64,000 nucleotides of DNA from Hemibagrus wyckioides (taxonomy: Eukaryota; Chordata; Actinopteri; Siluriformes; Bagridae), in the NCBI RefSeq assembly GCF_019097595.1, contig NC_080719.1, positions 10,363,501 to 10,427,500 of the forward strand, written 5' to 3'. Made by a program: the position numbers and the translations under genes. Each line of letters begins with the position of its first letter. The stretch's first letter is position 1. The notes beneath the pieces are model-generated. The model worked only from the letters and a program-made list of their open reading frames with translations, had not been told where the DNA came from and made no database searches. Below, piece after piece: positions 46,885 through 58,218 of the stretch.

Positions 46885-47060
46885 TTTTCTGGGATTTGGC
46901 AATCACCCTTAACCAGAGTGACTTACATTTATCTCATTTAAACAACTGAGGGTTATGGGCCTTGCTCAGGGGCCCAGTAGTGGCAGCTTGGTGGACACGT
47001 GATTCGAACTCACAACCTTTCTTGACACTTTAACCACTAAGCTACCACATCCCCACACTA
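46885..47060 (-). mobile_element. SINE family B, nearly complete copy
   Basis: Reads GGATTTGGCAATCACCCTTA (reverse tail), GAGTGACTTACATTTATCTC, TGGGCCTTGCTCAGGGGCCC, AGTGGCAGCTTGGTGGACAC, GATTCGAACTCACAACC (reverse B box) and TTTAACCACTAAGCTACCAC (reverse A box). This copy shows best that family B is tRNA-headed. It interrupts the mosaic repeat around it. Confidence 0.75.
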
Positions 47061-47519
47061 TACAAGGTGCAGTGGAAATAGCTGTGCAGCAGAAAAATAA
47101 ATATACAAAATATAAAAAAAAAGCAACATATGAAACTATGCAATTACTGATGAATGCAGTGGTATGAATATAGTATGATTTTGGTGAATAGCTGTTATGA
47201 ATAAAGCGCATATGTGTAATTATGTGCAGTTTTGTGTATAAAAATGTAAGAAATGTAAAGTGTGCTGTGCAAAACAGTCAGTTAAGGTAGTGGGTGTTGT
47301 ACAAAGAGTCCATGCTGTGTAAAGACTTAGCTGAGGTTGGGTTTTGTGAGATAAATCCAGACTACATAATGTGCATGTGTGCAAATGTGCAAGACTATAC
47401 AAGATAGTATGGTACAATAACACACAAGTGAACAGTGAACCACTGTCCAGAACACAGTTCTGTAATTAATAAAGTGCAATTGTAAAATGCTGTGGATGTA
47501 AACATAAACATAAAAGACA
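47061..47519. repeat. GTGCAA-rich repeat continuing the mosaic
   Basis: Sequence rich in GTGCAGT, GTGCAAATGTGCAAG and ACAGTGAACC phrases, likely the continuation of the unit starting at 46700 after the SINE insertion. Open stretches on the minus strand are long only because T-rich codons avoid stops. Confidence 0.4.
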
Positions 47520-47775
47520 TTTGGGCCACAAGACAGGGGACCCCCTGGACAGGATGCCAACCTAGGGCACAATCACACACACTAACACACTATGGACATT
47601 ATTGTGATGCCAATCAGCCTATAATGTGTGTTTTGAATAGAGGAGGAAACCAGAGGACCCAGAGAAAACCTCCCAAAGAATATAGAAACACCATGCATAC
47701 ATGGCAGGGATGGGAATCAAACCCCCCAACCCAGAGGTGCGAGACAAACTTACTTACCACTAAGCCTGATTTAGC
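47520..47775 (-). mobile_element. SINE family A copy
   Basis: GGACAGGATGCCAACCTAGG, GGCACAATCACACACAC, CTATGGACATTATTGTGATG, GCCAATCAGCCTATAATG, then GGGAATCAAACCCCCCAACC (reverse B box) and ACTTACCACTAAGCC (reverse A box). Confidence 0.7.
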
Positions 47776-49462
47776 CCATTAGTTAACTTATATTGGACAT
47801 CCATATTTCCAAGTCTCAAGTGTTCTCATGATTTAAACAATGGCCCTTAATCATCATAATTCTAATATAAATTAATAATAGAAAACTTAAATGAAATGCC
47901 AGCACTCCCCCTTTTGTTAATTTACTCTACATGTCTTTACTGTATTGTATATACTTTTCTACAAGACTGTTTTTTTTTAACAAAAACTTTCTAATTATGA
48001 ATAACGCACTTAAACTGCCAATGTTTGAAGCATAGTAGGGTTTTTTTAGTGTTAAGTGCTCTTGCTTCCTGGTCCTTGTGGTTTGTCATTTTGGTTTGAG
48101 TATTTGATGCATTCTGAGGTCCTGTTATGTGGTCCTCTGGCTCCATTCAGGTCACCTCACACATGACGCATTCCTGATGAGATTTATCGATGGGTGTGAG
48201 ACGTGCGTCACACACTGCAGTTATGCTTCCATTTTAACAAGTGTCTCAATCCCCACCAGCTGCATCAGAAGCATGTAAAATGCAAACTCTGGTGTTGTGC
48301 TGTGCTTGTTACCATCTTTTAATCATTTGCATAAACTCCATAAAATCCATTGGAATTGCACAATCACTCTTTTCTTTTTCAGTCTGAAATTTCTGTTCGG
48401 CATATTTGTGGATATTAAGGCAAGTGCTTGTGTTTAAAGGTGGTGGTTTATGCTACTGACATTCCTAAAGAAATGTAAAAAAAATATCTGGCTACCCTGG
48501 AGGCATGAACTAAACACAAATAATTTACATAAACTTGATTTGGAGCCTAGAAAATCTACTTAAGCACATAAGTAATCCAACTCTGAATGTGTGTAACGTC
48601 TAAACCCCGCATAAATATTAATACAACTTTTGGTGCAGGGTTACCTACTGACATTGATTGAGAATGTCAAATGCAGTGTAATGAATGTGAACAAAGTGGA
48701 TTATTACTCTGTCAACCTTTTTTTGGACGAAAAGCTAAATATAGCTCAACTAAGCACATATTGTTCAATCAAAATACAAAAGGCACATACATTCTGACTT
48801 CATAACCAGCTGTCACTGCTATACAGTATCCACTAGTGTGTTCCCTATAAAACTGTTTTTATGTGTAATAAAATGTGTATGGATTTCAGATCCAGTTTGA
48901 GATGGTATTGACCTGGAAAGCCTTTTGTTTTCCATGTCAAAGATTTTGTGTTAGAATAACATGTTAGCCTCAAAGTCCCAGAGCGAACCTCTGTACTGTT
49001 TTTGCAAAGATTTTAGCAAGAACAAGTCTAACAATAACATTCACAGTATTCTGAGCAAGGCCCTCGAAAACACTAATATGGTGTAATCAGTTTATTCATT
49101 TCTACTGTCATTTGACTGGCAGCAAAAGAATGAAACACCTAAATCAACTTCTGACGAAATATGAAATACAAGCTATGAACTCTAGTGCTCTGTTAATTTT
49201 GGGTTGTGACTGTCATTGAGAAACGTTGAGCTATCGTGTGCATTTCTGGCACTTGGCTGCACCTCCTCAGCCCCAGCTGCCACTGTGTGTGTGTATGTGT
49301 GTGTGTGTGTGTTTGTGTGGACTGGTCCATATCCAAGTGAACATGTTGTTGACCTGAGGTTACTATTCCATATCACATCAAAGCCAAAATAATTATCATT
49401 TTTGGCATGTGGCATACAGAATAACTATTTTGCTGATCACAACACTGATTTATAAACTACTC
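47776..49462. other. Unique sequence, possible regulatory DNA
   Basis: 48120-48380 is a more complex segment with a TTTGCATAAA octamer-like site and several CpG (GACGTGCGTCACACAC). TG array at 49286-49316. No gene recognised. Confidence 0.35.
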
Positions 49463-49690
49463 TATGGTCAATTCTATTCTATTCAATTTTATCAATTAGC
49501 AATGGACATAGTCTCAAAGCATCTTTCCAGAAATATAACAATTTAGAACAAAAATTAAATATATTTATCCCTTATGAGCAAGCCTGAGCCAATGGTGGCA
49601 AGGAAAAACTCCCTGAGATGATATGAGGAGAAAGGCTTGAGAAGAACCAGACCTATCCTCATCTGACACAGAATAGTGCAATTATAAATA
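49463..49690 (+). repeat. Dispersed CAATTCAATTT-headed repeat, copy 2
   Basis: TATTCAATTTTATCAATTAG, GCAATGGACATAGTCTCAAA, ATGGTGGCAAGGAAAAACTC and CCTGAGATGATATGAGGAG match the order seen at 41966-42150. Confidence 0.6.
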
Positions 49691-51159
49691 ATTTGGCTTT
49701 TACATCTGTGAACTATATGGTCAGAAAAGCAGGAAATTCATTCTAGTTTCAACATGAAGTCTATTTTGGTAAAGTTATATAGTATTGTTATTGTTATTAT
49801 AAATTATAATCATTGTTCACTGACAGAAACTTGTAAAACTGTTCATGGCAACTATAGCCCCAAAACCCATCTGTCTACTGTTGCATGTTATAATGTGTAA
49901 CTAGGCTGAATGTAAAAAAAAAAATAAAAAAATCCACATTTTACCAAGATATGATTAAACAGACTTAGACTCTTTGACCATGCCTTGAAAACTGTCATGA
50001 ATTTCTTTGCTGGCTCATGACTGGCATTGCAGTCTGTACTATAGATGAGAACACACACAGGTATAAGCTATAAGTATATAAGCTATATGTGGTGAGGAGA
50101 TGGTATGCCATAGAAATCTACCAAGCTTGTAGCAGGCTGTAGGAATCATGCCTAGCCTACACTAAATTAGGGAAAAGATTTGGACTTTTATTTCACAGCT
50201 ATCTACTGAGTCCAATTCTTAAAAGTGTATTTTATTGGTTAAGGGGTTTGTGGTGGTATTTTTAATAGAAAATATCTATGTGCTCACCTACTTTTTTTAG
50301 ATTATCATATCAACACTTTATTTCTCATTGAAAAATATTGTTATCAATCAGGCTAGGGTTAACTACCATTAAAAACTTTACTGCAATGTCTCTTTATTAC
50401 TGTTACGAATATTTATTGTTGCAAATGAGTGTGCTTAAAAATTTCTTGAATTTCAGAGTATTCTATAATATTGTATTTAAAAAGATTTTTACAGTCCTGG
50501 AGAGCTAAGAGTAATGCATAAACAAATAGCTCAGTGCTATGACCTTCCTTCTTATTAATTCTTACTTAAAAAAAATAAAAATAAATAAAAATAAGCAAAA
50601 ATGGCCTCAATGACATTTCTGTATACTGTATGAACCTTTGTGTTTTGTGGTCTGTATATAGGTCTGTATATAGTTTGGTGTAAGGGGCTGTGATTGACAG
50701 AATGTAGGACGAAGCTGTGAATGTTTTGGCAGGTGCAGAAAAGCCCCAGTAATGAAAGGAAGCTGAAGCAACTCTGACACCTGCTCTCTGAGCCATGTCT
50801 GGACACGCTCTGCCTTCTTGGCTCCTGATCACACTCGGTTGCCCTTATCCAGCAGGAGCGAGACCCTTAAACCGACCGTAGATCAGACCTTAGTTTGAAA
50901 CCACATCACACGGGATTGCAGTGCTGGTGCGTTTCAAATCAGAGATCAGAGCTGGGCGATGGCGATAATCACATGGCTCGGAAGTGCTGAATAAAATGAA
51001 CACTTTCATAGCCTGTTCTGTGTTGTTAATGTTGGCTTCTGCACCGCTGTTGTGTCTCTGTGGCCTGTGGGTCTTTGACAAGCTGCGCTCAGAACACTGA
51101 AAGGACTCAGACGAGAGGAAAGAACATGAGTGGGTGGATTCCATATTCGAATCCGTCAC
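49691..51159. other. Unique sequence
   Basis: 50810-51150 is GC-richer with open minus-strand frames (up to 89 codons) but no known family. A-rich simple sequence at 50565-50600. Confidence 0.35.
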
Positions 51160-51532
51160 ATAAGAGAGATGGAGCGACTGAGAGGGGAGAGACAGAGTGA
51201 ATGAAATAAAAGCAAGACAGGAGTACAGAAAAGAGAAGGAATGATAGAAAGAGAGATAAGAAAGGAGACTGATAGAAATTCAGTAAGAAATTCTTTCAAA
51301 GATGGACAGGGAGAGAAGATACAATGAGGGAGTGAAAGAAGAAAAAATGGGATGAATGGGAGGATAGACAGGATAAAGTCAGAGATTGAAAGACAAAGGG
51401 ATGGAAGGAGAGGATGAGAGTAAGAGAAAATTCAATGAAACAAGAGAGGAGGGAATTATAGTCCAAGATAGTGTGAGGGAGGAAAAGATAGAGAGGTAAG
51501 AAGGAAGTTATAGGTAGACAGGGATAGAGTTA

Positions 51533-51571
<39 letters not shown>
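51160..51571. repeat. Polypurine tract ending in (GA)n
   Basis: About 400 bp in which the plus strand is dominated by A and G (GAGAGGGGAGAGACAGAG, AAAGAGAAGGAATG and similar). It ends in a pure GA array at 51536-51570. Confidence 0.8.
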
Positions 51572-51572
<1 letters not shown>

Positions 51573-52397
51573 ACTATGGAAAAAAGTCCAGGTGATGTTC
51601 TTCTAGTCTTCACCTGTCCAGGTTTGTATCCCTGGTCCTCTTGAAAACGCTGGAAGACTACCTCATGCCTTTCTGTTTTGAGTTTTGTTTTAATGAGGTA
51701 AAAGTTGTTGTGGTCAGAGGAGGAAGTGAAACACCTTATTGATATATACACAGTAAATCCAGACTTTCATAACACCAGGCGTTTAAGGGTAGAGCTGTAA
51801 TTATCTAACCTGCAAGTGCGTGCATTGAAAGCGTCATGAAAAATCTCCTACCTGTCTGCATGGCTAAAAATAATCTTATATCAGAACAACTGCAGGTACT
51901 GTATTCCTGCACAGTGACATGCCATGCCTCCAAAAAGTACTGTTTTTCCATGTGGTATTGTGCAACTGATCTACGGTTGTTGAAGAATTCTTCGATGTCA
52001 AAGCAAACCTGCAATTATGCAAAAACAAGCCCAGAATCAGACCTGGGTGTGGATTCAAATATTCAGAAAGCTTCAAAAATTGGATCATGATTTGGGCCGT
52101 GACCTGTATAGTAGGTGTATAGTGTAACAGTGTCACAGGATCCCAGCTACTCCAGACTAGACTATATCACCGGTTAGGACAGCTCTGTGAATGAGCCCCA
52201 GAGTAGCTCAAAGAGAGAAAGTCTTCTCTTAGAAGCGAGCATTTCTATCGTGAGTCTGCTACACTCTCCTGGGTACACGGTGTCCAAAAATACAGGCAGC
52301 AGGAAATTCTCTGTGGGTGATATCATATTCTGTGAAATGCCAAAAAAGCACTGAAAAGCCCTCTTCTAATTGCACATTTGACAAGCTCTCTCTCTCT

Positions 52398-52437
<40 letters not shown>

Positions 52438-53899
52438 CAACAGCAGACCACCATATCACTCAGCCCACACATCATCTGCATGAAGCATTTTACTGGAATC
52501 AAGGTGTTGGAAATATGATAATTGGAGGATGGAGCAGGGGGTGAGAGGTGAGAAAAACCGATGAGAAGAGAAGCAGAAGAGCATTATGAAAAATGCAGCT
52601 GTGAAACTAGTTAAGACATAGATCCTTTAATAATTGATCAAAGCCTTTCACCCAAGCACAATACTGCAGAATGAAAGAATTGAGTATGAAGTAACTACGG
52701 CATTATTTATACACATATGTATCTTACATGTATCTTTTTAAGCGAATTTGAAGACTGGACTTGCCTTCATGGGGAAAGTGTCTTTGTCATGTTTGCTTGG
52801 AGAATAGACTTGAAATGACATTGAGGGCTTGATGGGTGAATACTAGCTTTAATGAACACCAATGATGGCTAGTCATAATATTAAATATATCAATAGCTCT
52901 AAGAAGCTATTTTAATTTGGTTGTACTTCCATATGCTTAGTATAATGCTACATTTCCAATCGAAGAAAAAGCCTCCTGGAAATTTTGGAAGACAGTTCAG
53001 CATATGACATCATTTCAAAATAGCTGTGCATTTTGTCAAAAGAAAATAAAACTATCACATTGAAAGAGTTTACTGCAGTATTTAATTTAGATCTATTAAC
53101 ATGGACACTTTAGTTGATTCAGTCATTAGGACTGACCAAGTAATTCACTGTGTTGAGAAATAAATAAATCATTCCATAGCTCATTAATTAGTTTAACTCT
53201 GTTACCACAGAAGGTTTTTGCAAACTTACAAACATCCATATTAGGTATTGCTCATACCAAAAAAATAATACCATAAATGTTCATGTATTATTCATTCTTC
53301 ACCTCATTTATTCAGAATCAGATAACAGACAGTTGTAGCTAATATATGAGAATTTTGCATTCACCCAATCCAACATCACTATCTTGTGAATTATGGATTT
53401 TTCAATTCAACAGACTTTCTATCCACAATACACTTCACACTTGCATTATTCAATATTAACATAAAATTCTGATGGTTTCTAGCAATCACATCAGAAATCA
53501 TGGACAAACACAAGCAGCACTGATAAACATACTGCAAACTTACTACATTATTTGTGACTCATCTTGCTCCATATGCAGTCGATTACACAAGACATATTTG
53601 GTGTCTAGTGTTTGCTTCATACATTTTGTGTAGCCACTGTACCAATACATGTGAAGCTTATAGCAGCAATGGTAGCTTTCATACTTGCATTCACCCACAT
53701 TAAATTGTTCAGTCATTTGAATATCATTTCAGTATCTTTATACAGAACAGAAAGGTTGTTATGCAAGTTTTGTGGACCCACAGTTACTACATTTACATAT
53801 AGAGCATTCAGTACACAACATTATCCAGAACCAGTGCTTTGTAGTCTCCTGGGAAAATATATACACGTTACTACAAATAGGTCAGGGTTTAAAAGTACT
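51572..53899. other. Unique sequence with a CT array
   Basis: (CT)n at 52386-52434. The minus-strand open stretch 51590-51751 (with RHEVVFQRFQEDQGYKPGQV) looks protein-like in composition but I recognise no family. Remainder AT-rich. Confidence 0.35.
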
Positions 53900-54125
53900 G
53901 TCAGGTTAAAACCCTATTAGCGAGGACTTTAAGTATGAAAATGAGTTGGTACAGCAATAGAAACAGTAGAAGTGAGTTTATTTTAAAGTGGTACTTATTT
54001 AAGCTCTTAGTGAAGAGGTAGGTCTTCAGGTTTAATCTGGAGACAGATAGTAAGTCAGCAGTTTGGACAGCTAAGGATAATTTATTCCACCACCGGTTCA
54101 GAGAAGTGTCTTGATACATGATTTC
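53900..54125 (-). pseudogene. LINE 3' end relic, minus strand
   Basis: Minus-strand frame 53901-54119 reads LNRWWNKLSLAVQTADLL then NLKTYLFTKSLNKYHF, aligning with RWWNKLPLDVRTAESL and MKTYLILKHLNKLLF of the relic at 11650-12124. It is the C-terminal end of the same or a closely related LINE ORF. There are no intact upstream domains. A clean tail was not found. Confidence 0.55.
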
Positions 54126-54957
54126 CTTATACTTTGAGAGGTGTGTGTCGAGTCAAGCTGTGCTAGAAACACAAAGGGAATGTGGTGCAGAGCTGATTTA
54201 AAAATTAAAGATGATAAGGTAGGTGATGTGTCATTGGTCAGTATAAATATCTGAGAAGTGGACAGTTGGGTTAATCATGCTGGCTAGTCGACCAATACCA
54301 GTTGCAAATTAAGGAAGCAAACTTGTTCTTTTCTTTTCATAAGTCTTGTCTGATCACGTTTATCTTGGGTAGAAGAAACATTGTGTAAGATGTTGGTCAA
54401 ACCATTGCTTAAACATTTGAAACCAACCAACCAACCATCCAACCAACCAAAGAAATCAGAAGGTTGTGCACACTGCAGGAGAATTCACAGAGAATATGTG
54501 TACCAGGAAAGCAAAGAACACCATCAGTACAGGACTCTCTAGAGAAGAGTGTGTATGTGTGTAAGGTGTGCAGAGTGGAGAACGTCCATCGCCTGCGGTC
54601 TTGATGCCCCTGAACAGCAGGAACACACACTTCTTGCAGCTTCCAAACTCTCCAAACTTCTTCACCAAGTTGAAACTCCCTCACCACAGGCGCTTAGCCA
54701 CAATCATCTCTCCTGAATTAGACCTGTGCCGGTGTGTGTGTTTGTGCTTCTATACAACCATGGGGAACCTGTAGCAGCAGAGTATGTGAAAGGTTGCGAT
54801 TAAAGCTCGCTTTCTCTCGCCTCATTTTCAGGGGAAGAATTAGTTTATATTTACACCAGTGACTCTGCCTCAAGCTACATGGCAACCTGGATTATGTAAA
54901 GACTGAGAGGGGAGAAAAATCGATGAAAGATGAACACATGTAGAATGGAGTGTGATG

Positions 54958-54991
<34 letters not shown>

Positions 54992-55454
54992 GGTGAGAGA
55001 GAAACAGAGAGACATGCTGTACTGATCTCTCATCAGTTTGGCTTCATTCCATTTGCATCTACAAGTGATATACATAACACAATAAATACACAATACTTTT
55101 TTCACAATACTTTTACATGTACTTGTTTATTGTTACATACACATTTGTTGTAGTTTTTACTTCTGATACACCATATAACCTATCCTATAAAAGATGCTTT
55201 TTTTTGTTACTATGGTTACTATAATACAATCATAAATCTATTTCAATTAAAAAAAAAAATCTCCACATTTAATAGATAGCCATGTTGTACATTTATAACA
55301 AGTGTAATGCTGCTTTTGTGGTATCTTGTAGGGGAAAGTTGTAATGATGTCAATTCCCAGTGGAAAAAACATGCATGCCTCCTCGAAAGCATGTATTCCT
55401 AAAGCTAATTTAACTGCAATTTTTCAGTTACTGGCCTGCGTGGCTATTGGTAAT
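54126..55454. other. Unique sequence
   Basis: (CCAA)n-like run at 54421-54450 and TG array at 54959-54989. 54590-54680 has a protein-like minus-strand frame (LVKKFGEFGSCKKCVFLLF region) without a recognised family. No gene called. Confidence 0.35.
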
Positions 55455-55640
55455 CGTTTAATAGCGACAAGCTAGCCAAAGAACAATAGAAATTGCATTA
55501 GCAACAAGCTAGCCAACAGACAATAGCGAGTAGCATTAGCAGCAAGCTAGCCAACAGACAATAGTGAGTAGCGTAGCAACAAGCTAGCCACGGACAATAG
55601 CAAGTAGTATTAGCAACAAGCTAGCCATAGCTAGATAACA
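55455..55640. repeat. Minisatellite, period 37-38 bp, about 4.5 copies
   Basis: The motif [A/G]CAAGCTAGCC begins at 55467, 55504, 55542, 55579 and 55616, spacings 37, 38, 37 and 37. Each unit also carries CAATAG and GTAGCATTAGCA-type text with a few substitutions. Confidence 0.9.
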
Positions 55641-55929
55641 TTAGTGATAACTCTTGTTAATGATTACATTCTAAATAGCAATTAAGTTCACTGTTGTAGA
55701 TTTAAAAGTGATTGGTGAGTTTACTGTTGTAGATTTACAGCTTAGTTTAAAGCTAATACTGTTTTAAACTCATTTAAATGTGGATAAGGGGTATTTTACA
55801 CTGTTTACAGTTTGTGCAGTCATGTTGATTTGACATCACTCTGTAACAGGGAAGGAACTAGTAGTTGAGAAGACAAGATGAGGGGGTGTTTTCACTGGCT
55901 TTTACCAGTTATAAATAGGGTAAGTACTA
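55641..55929. other. Spacer with a short tandem duplication
   Basis: CACTGTTGTAGATTTA-like sequence is repeated (about 55689-55704 and 55721-55736). Confidence 0.5.
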
Positions 55930-56075
55930 AGAGCGACATACATTTATCTCGTTTATACAGCTGGGTAGTTGAAGGATAAGGGCCTTGCTCATGGTCCCAG
56001 CAGTGGCAGGTTGGTTGTCCTAAGGGATTTGATCTCACAACTGATCCTATGCCCTAACCACTGAGCTACTCATTG
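55930..56075 (-). mobile_element. SINE family B copy
   Basis: GACATACATTTATCTCGTTT, AGGATAAGGGCCTTGCTCAT, CCCAGCAGTGGCAGGTTGG, then GATTTGATCTCACAAC and CCCTAACCACTGAGCTACTC (reversed B and A boxes). Confidence 0.7.
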
Positions 56076-56164
56076 GGAATATACTCATTAAGAGAAAACA
56101 ACCTTGCTTAACAGGCTTTCAGAACATTTATAGAATTGATCTAATGCATGCTAAACAGTGAGGG

Positions 56165-56340
56165 AGGCAAATGGTCCTTTACTGGTTAGCACATTTGTCT
56201 CTGGAGGACTGGGGATTTGATTCCCACCTCTGCCTTGCACTTTCTTTACAGGGGTTTCATCCCTCAGTCCTAAGATATGCATTGTAGGCCAATTGGGTGC
56301 TAAAACACCATCAGCGGAAAAAATCAAATTCTCCTTGAAA
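56165..56340 (+). mobile_element. SINE family A copy, 3' truncated
   Basis: Clear tRNA-like head: ACTGGTTAGCACATTTG (A-box region) and GGATTTGATTCCCACC (B box), then CAGTCCTAAGATATGC and GTAGGCCAATTGGGTGC. The copy stops soon after. Confidence 0.7.
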
Positions 56341-56446
56341 ATGTGGACCTGGCAACCTTGCATATGCATCATATAGTCAATTCCACACACAAAAGACTTT
56401 TCATTTACAAAATTTATTTTTTGCTGTTATATAATGTATGTGCCAA

Positions 56447-56468
56447 CACACACACACACACACACACA
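56447..56468. repeat. (CA)n microsatellite
   Basis: Pure CA array. Confidence 0.9.
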
Positions 56469-56662
56469 TTCACCTTCTGTCAGCTGTGCATGAAGGAATA
56501 CCTTAAAGTGCACATCTGTCTACACCACACTCACACACAACCAGACAGTTACGTTTAGTCAGCTATGAATACTTTACCAACCCTCCCCAAGCACCTTTCT
56601 TTCATTCTTTCTTTTTTTTAACAGGGCAAGCCTACAAACAAGTGCGCATACACACACATACA

Positions 56663-56822
56663 GAGGGAATGTGGTAGCTCAGTGGTTTTGAGGCCAAGTC
56701 TCTGACCCACCATGCTGCCACCACTGGGCCCCTGAACAAGGCCCGTAACCCTCAGTTGTATAGAAATAAGACAAATGTAAGTCACTCTACATAAGGGAAT
56801 CTGCCAAATAATGTAAATGTAT
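56663..56822 (+). mobile_element. SINE family B copy, plus strand
   Basis: Starts GAATGTGGTAGCTCAGTGGT (A box). Body CCACCACTGGGCCCCTGAAC and AAGGCCCGTAACCCTCAGTT. Tail TAAGTCACTCTACATAAGGG then AATCTGCCAAATAATGTAAA. It lies about 0.6 kb from, and inverted to, the copy at 55930. Confidence 0.75.
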
Positions 56823-56999
56823 AAAGACACAGCAGTTGCTTTTGGATTATCTGTGCTCTGAGGTCATGAATGTGTAAAGAAAGCTGGTGAATGAAGAGAA
56901 GCCTGCAGTGAGGTCACAGAAAGAGAGAGAGCAGAGAGGATGTCCAGGAGCATTGTCATGTTAATGCAGCTGTTAGCACAAAACAGGAGCATTTTAATG

Positions 57000-57480
57000 C
57001 AGAGAGGAAAGGGGGATGGAGTGTCGGAGATGGAAGAGTAGAAGTTGACACAATGGAGGATACAAAGTAAGTGAGGAGAAAAATGGGGAGAAGGAGATGA
57101 GATGAGGCAAGGGACAACAAGCAAAGGAAACAGAAATACACAAAATAGGACAGATAAGGAAATGGATGAGAGAAGCAGATGGAAAGAAGATGAGAAAAGA
57201 ACAAAAATGAAAAGAGAAGAGAAGAGAAGAGAAGAGAAGAGAAGAGACGAGACGAGACGAGACGAGAATAACAAAGAGCTAACAAAAATCACAGCTTAGA
57301 AAACATAAGAACGTGAGAAAGGAGGGGTTGTGAATGACAGGGGAGACATTAGAAAGTGAGTTAGAAAGTACAGAATAAAGAGAAGAGAATAGAAGAAAGA
57401 ACTCTGGTAAGAGAATTAGGACAAAAGAATATAGTTAAAAAGAGAAGAGAAGAGAAGAGAAGAGAAGAGAAGAGAAGTAT
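57000..57480. repeat. Polypurine tract with AGAAG and GACGA pentamer arrays
   Basis: The plus strand is almost all A and G from about 57000 to 57480. Within it AGAAG units (57210-57247) pass into GACGA units (57247-57267). A second AGAAG array lies at about 57440-57478. The long frames on the minus strand here are low complexity. Confidence 0.85.
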
Positions 57481-58218
57481 AAAAAGCATATCCCTTCTGA
57501 GCAAAAGGAAACAATGAATAAAAAAAAAAACATTTCAATGAACCCAACACGCGTTTACCCGCTACTTCTTTGTTACTCTCTGCTCCTCTACTGCCTGCTA
57601 CTGGGAATCTTATGGGAATATTTTTTCCATCAGTTCCATCAGCACTGTTGAATATTAGATTTTAATTGACCAAAAGGTGTTAATTTAATTTTGTAATTAG
57701 CAGCTCTGGCAATAGTTCTGCCTGTAAAGCAAATCACAGGTTTATATTAATGTGCATGTTTGAAGATATTATGGTTTCCATAGTAACAGCTGACACAGAG
57801 ACATGTATAGTGGACTATACACATTAACAGATTTTTATCTGTTTAAATCGCAAGGAATAATGCGCTGAGGAGTTTTCGAAAGGATACTTCCAAAGGATGT
57901 CCACACTTTTAGCAATCGGCTGGGACCTTAGTTTTCCAACATTGGAATGTCTTCAAAATTTTGGGCTTCATGGATCTCTGTATCAAGCTAAAAAAAAAAA
58001 AAAATTCCTCCTTAAGAGAGAGAAAAAAGAGAGGCTAGTGAGGAACTACTGTTTATAGCTTTTATAGTAAAAGAAATTGCAGAAAGGAACTTGTTTCTCG
58101 GATGTTCCACAACATTATATATAACTCAAACAGATAAAAGTACATTGTGTCATAATTTAATCAATAAAAAAAATTGATTCATTGTTGGCAAATTATGATT
58201 AAAGTGGCCTAAGGGGAT
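57481..58218. other. Unassigned flank of the Tc1-like derivative
   Basis: No gene. Possible older repeat DNA at 58040-58200, with no partner in the window. Confidence 0.3.

Noticed and set aside
51590..51751. Minus-strand frame with FQRFQEDQGYKPGQV
   Set aside because: Protein-like composition but no recognisable family and it ends in a GA-array translation.
54456..54687. Minus-strand frame with KKFGEFGSCKKC
   Set aside because: Looks protein-like for about 30 residues but runs into low-complexity His-Thr and Trp-Val-Gly frames. No splice sites or family.
56864..57292. 142-codon minus-strand frame rich in Ser, Leu and Phe
   Set aside because: Translation of the complement of a polypurine tract; two frames overlap it with the same character.
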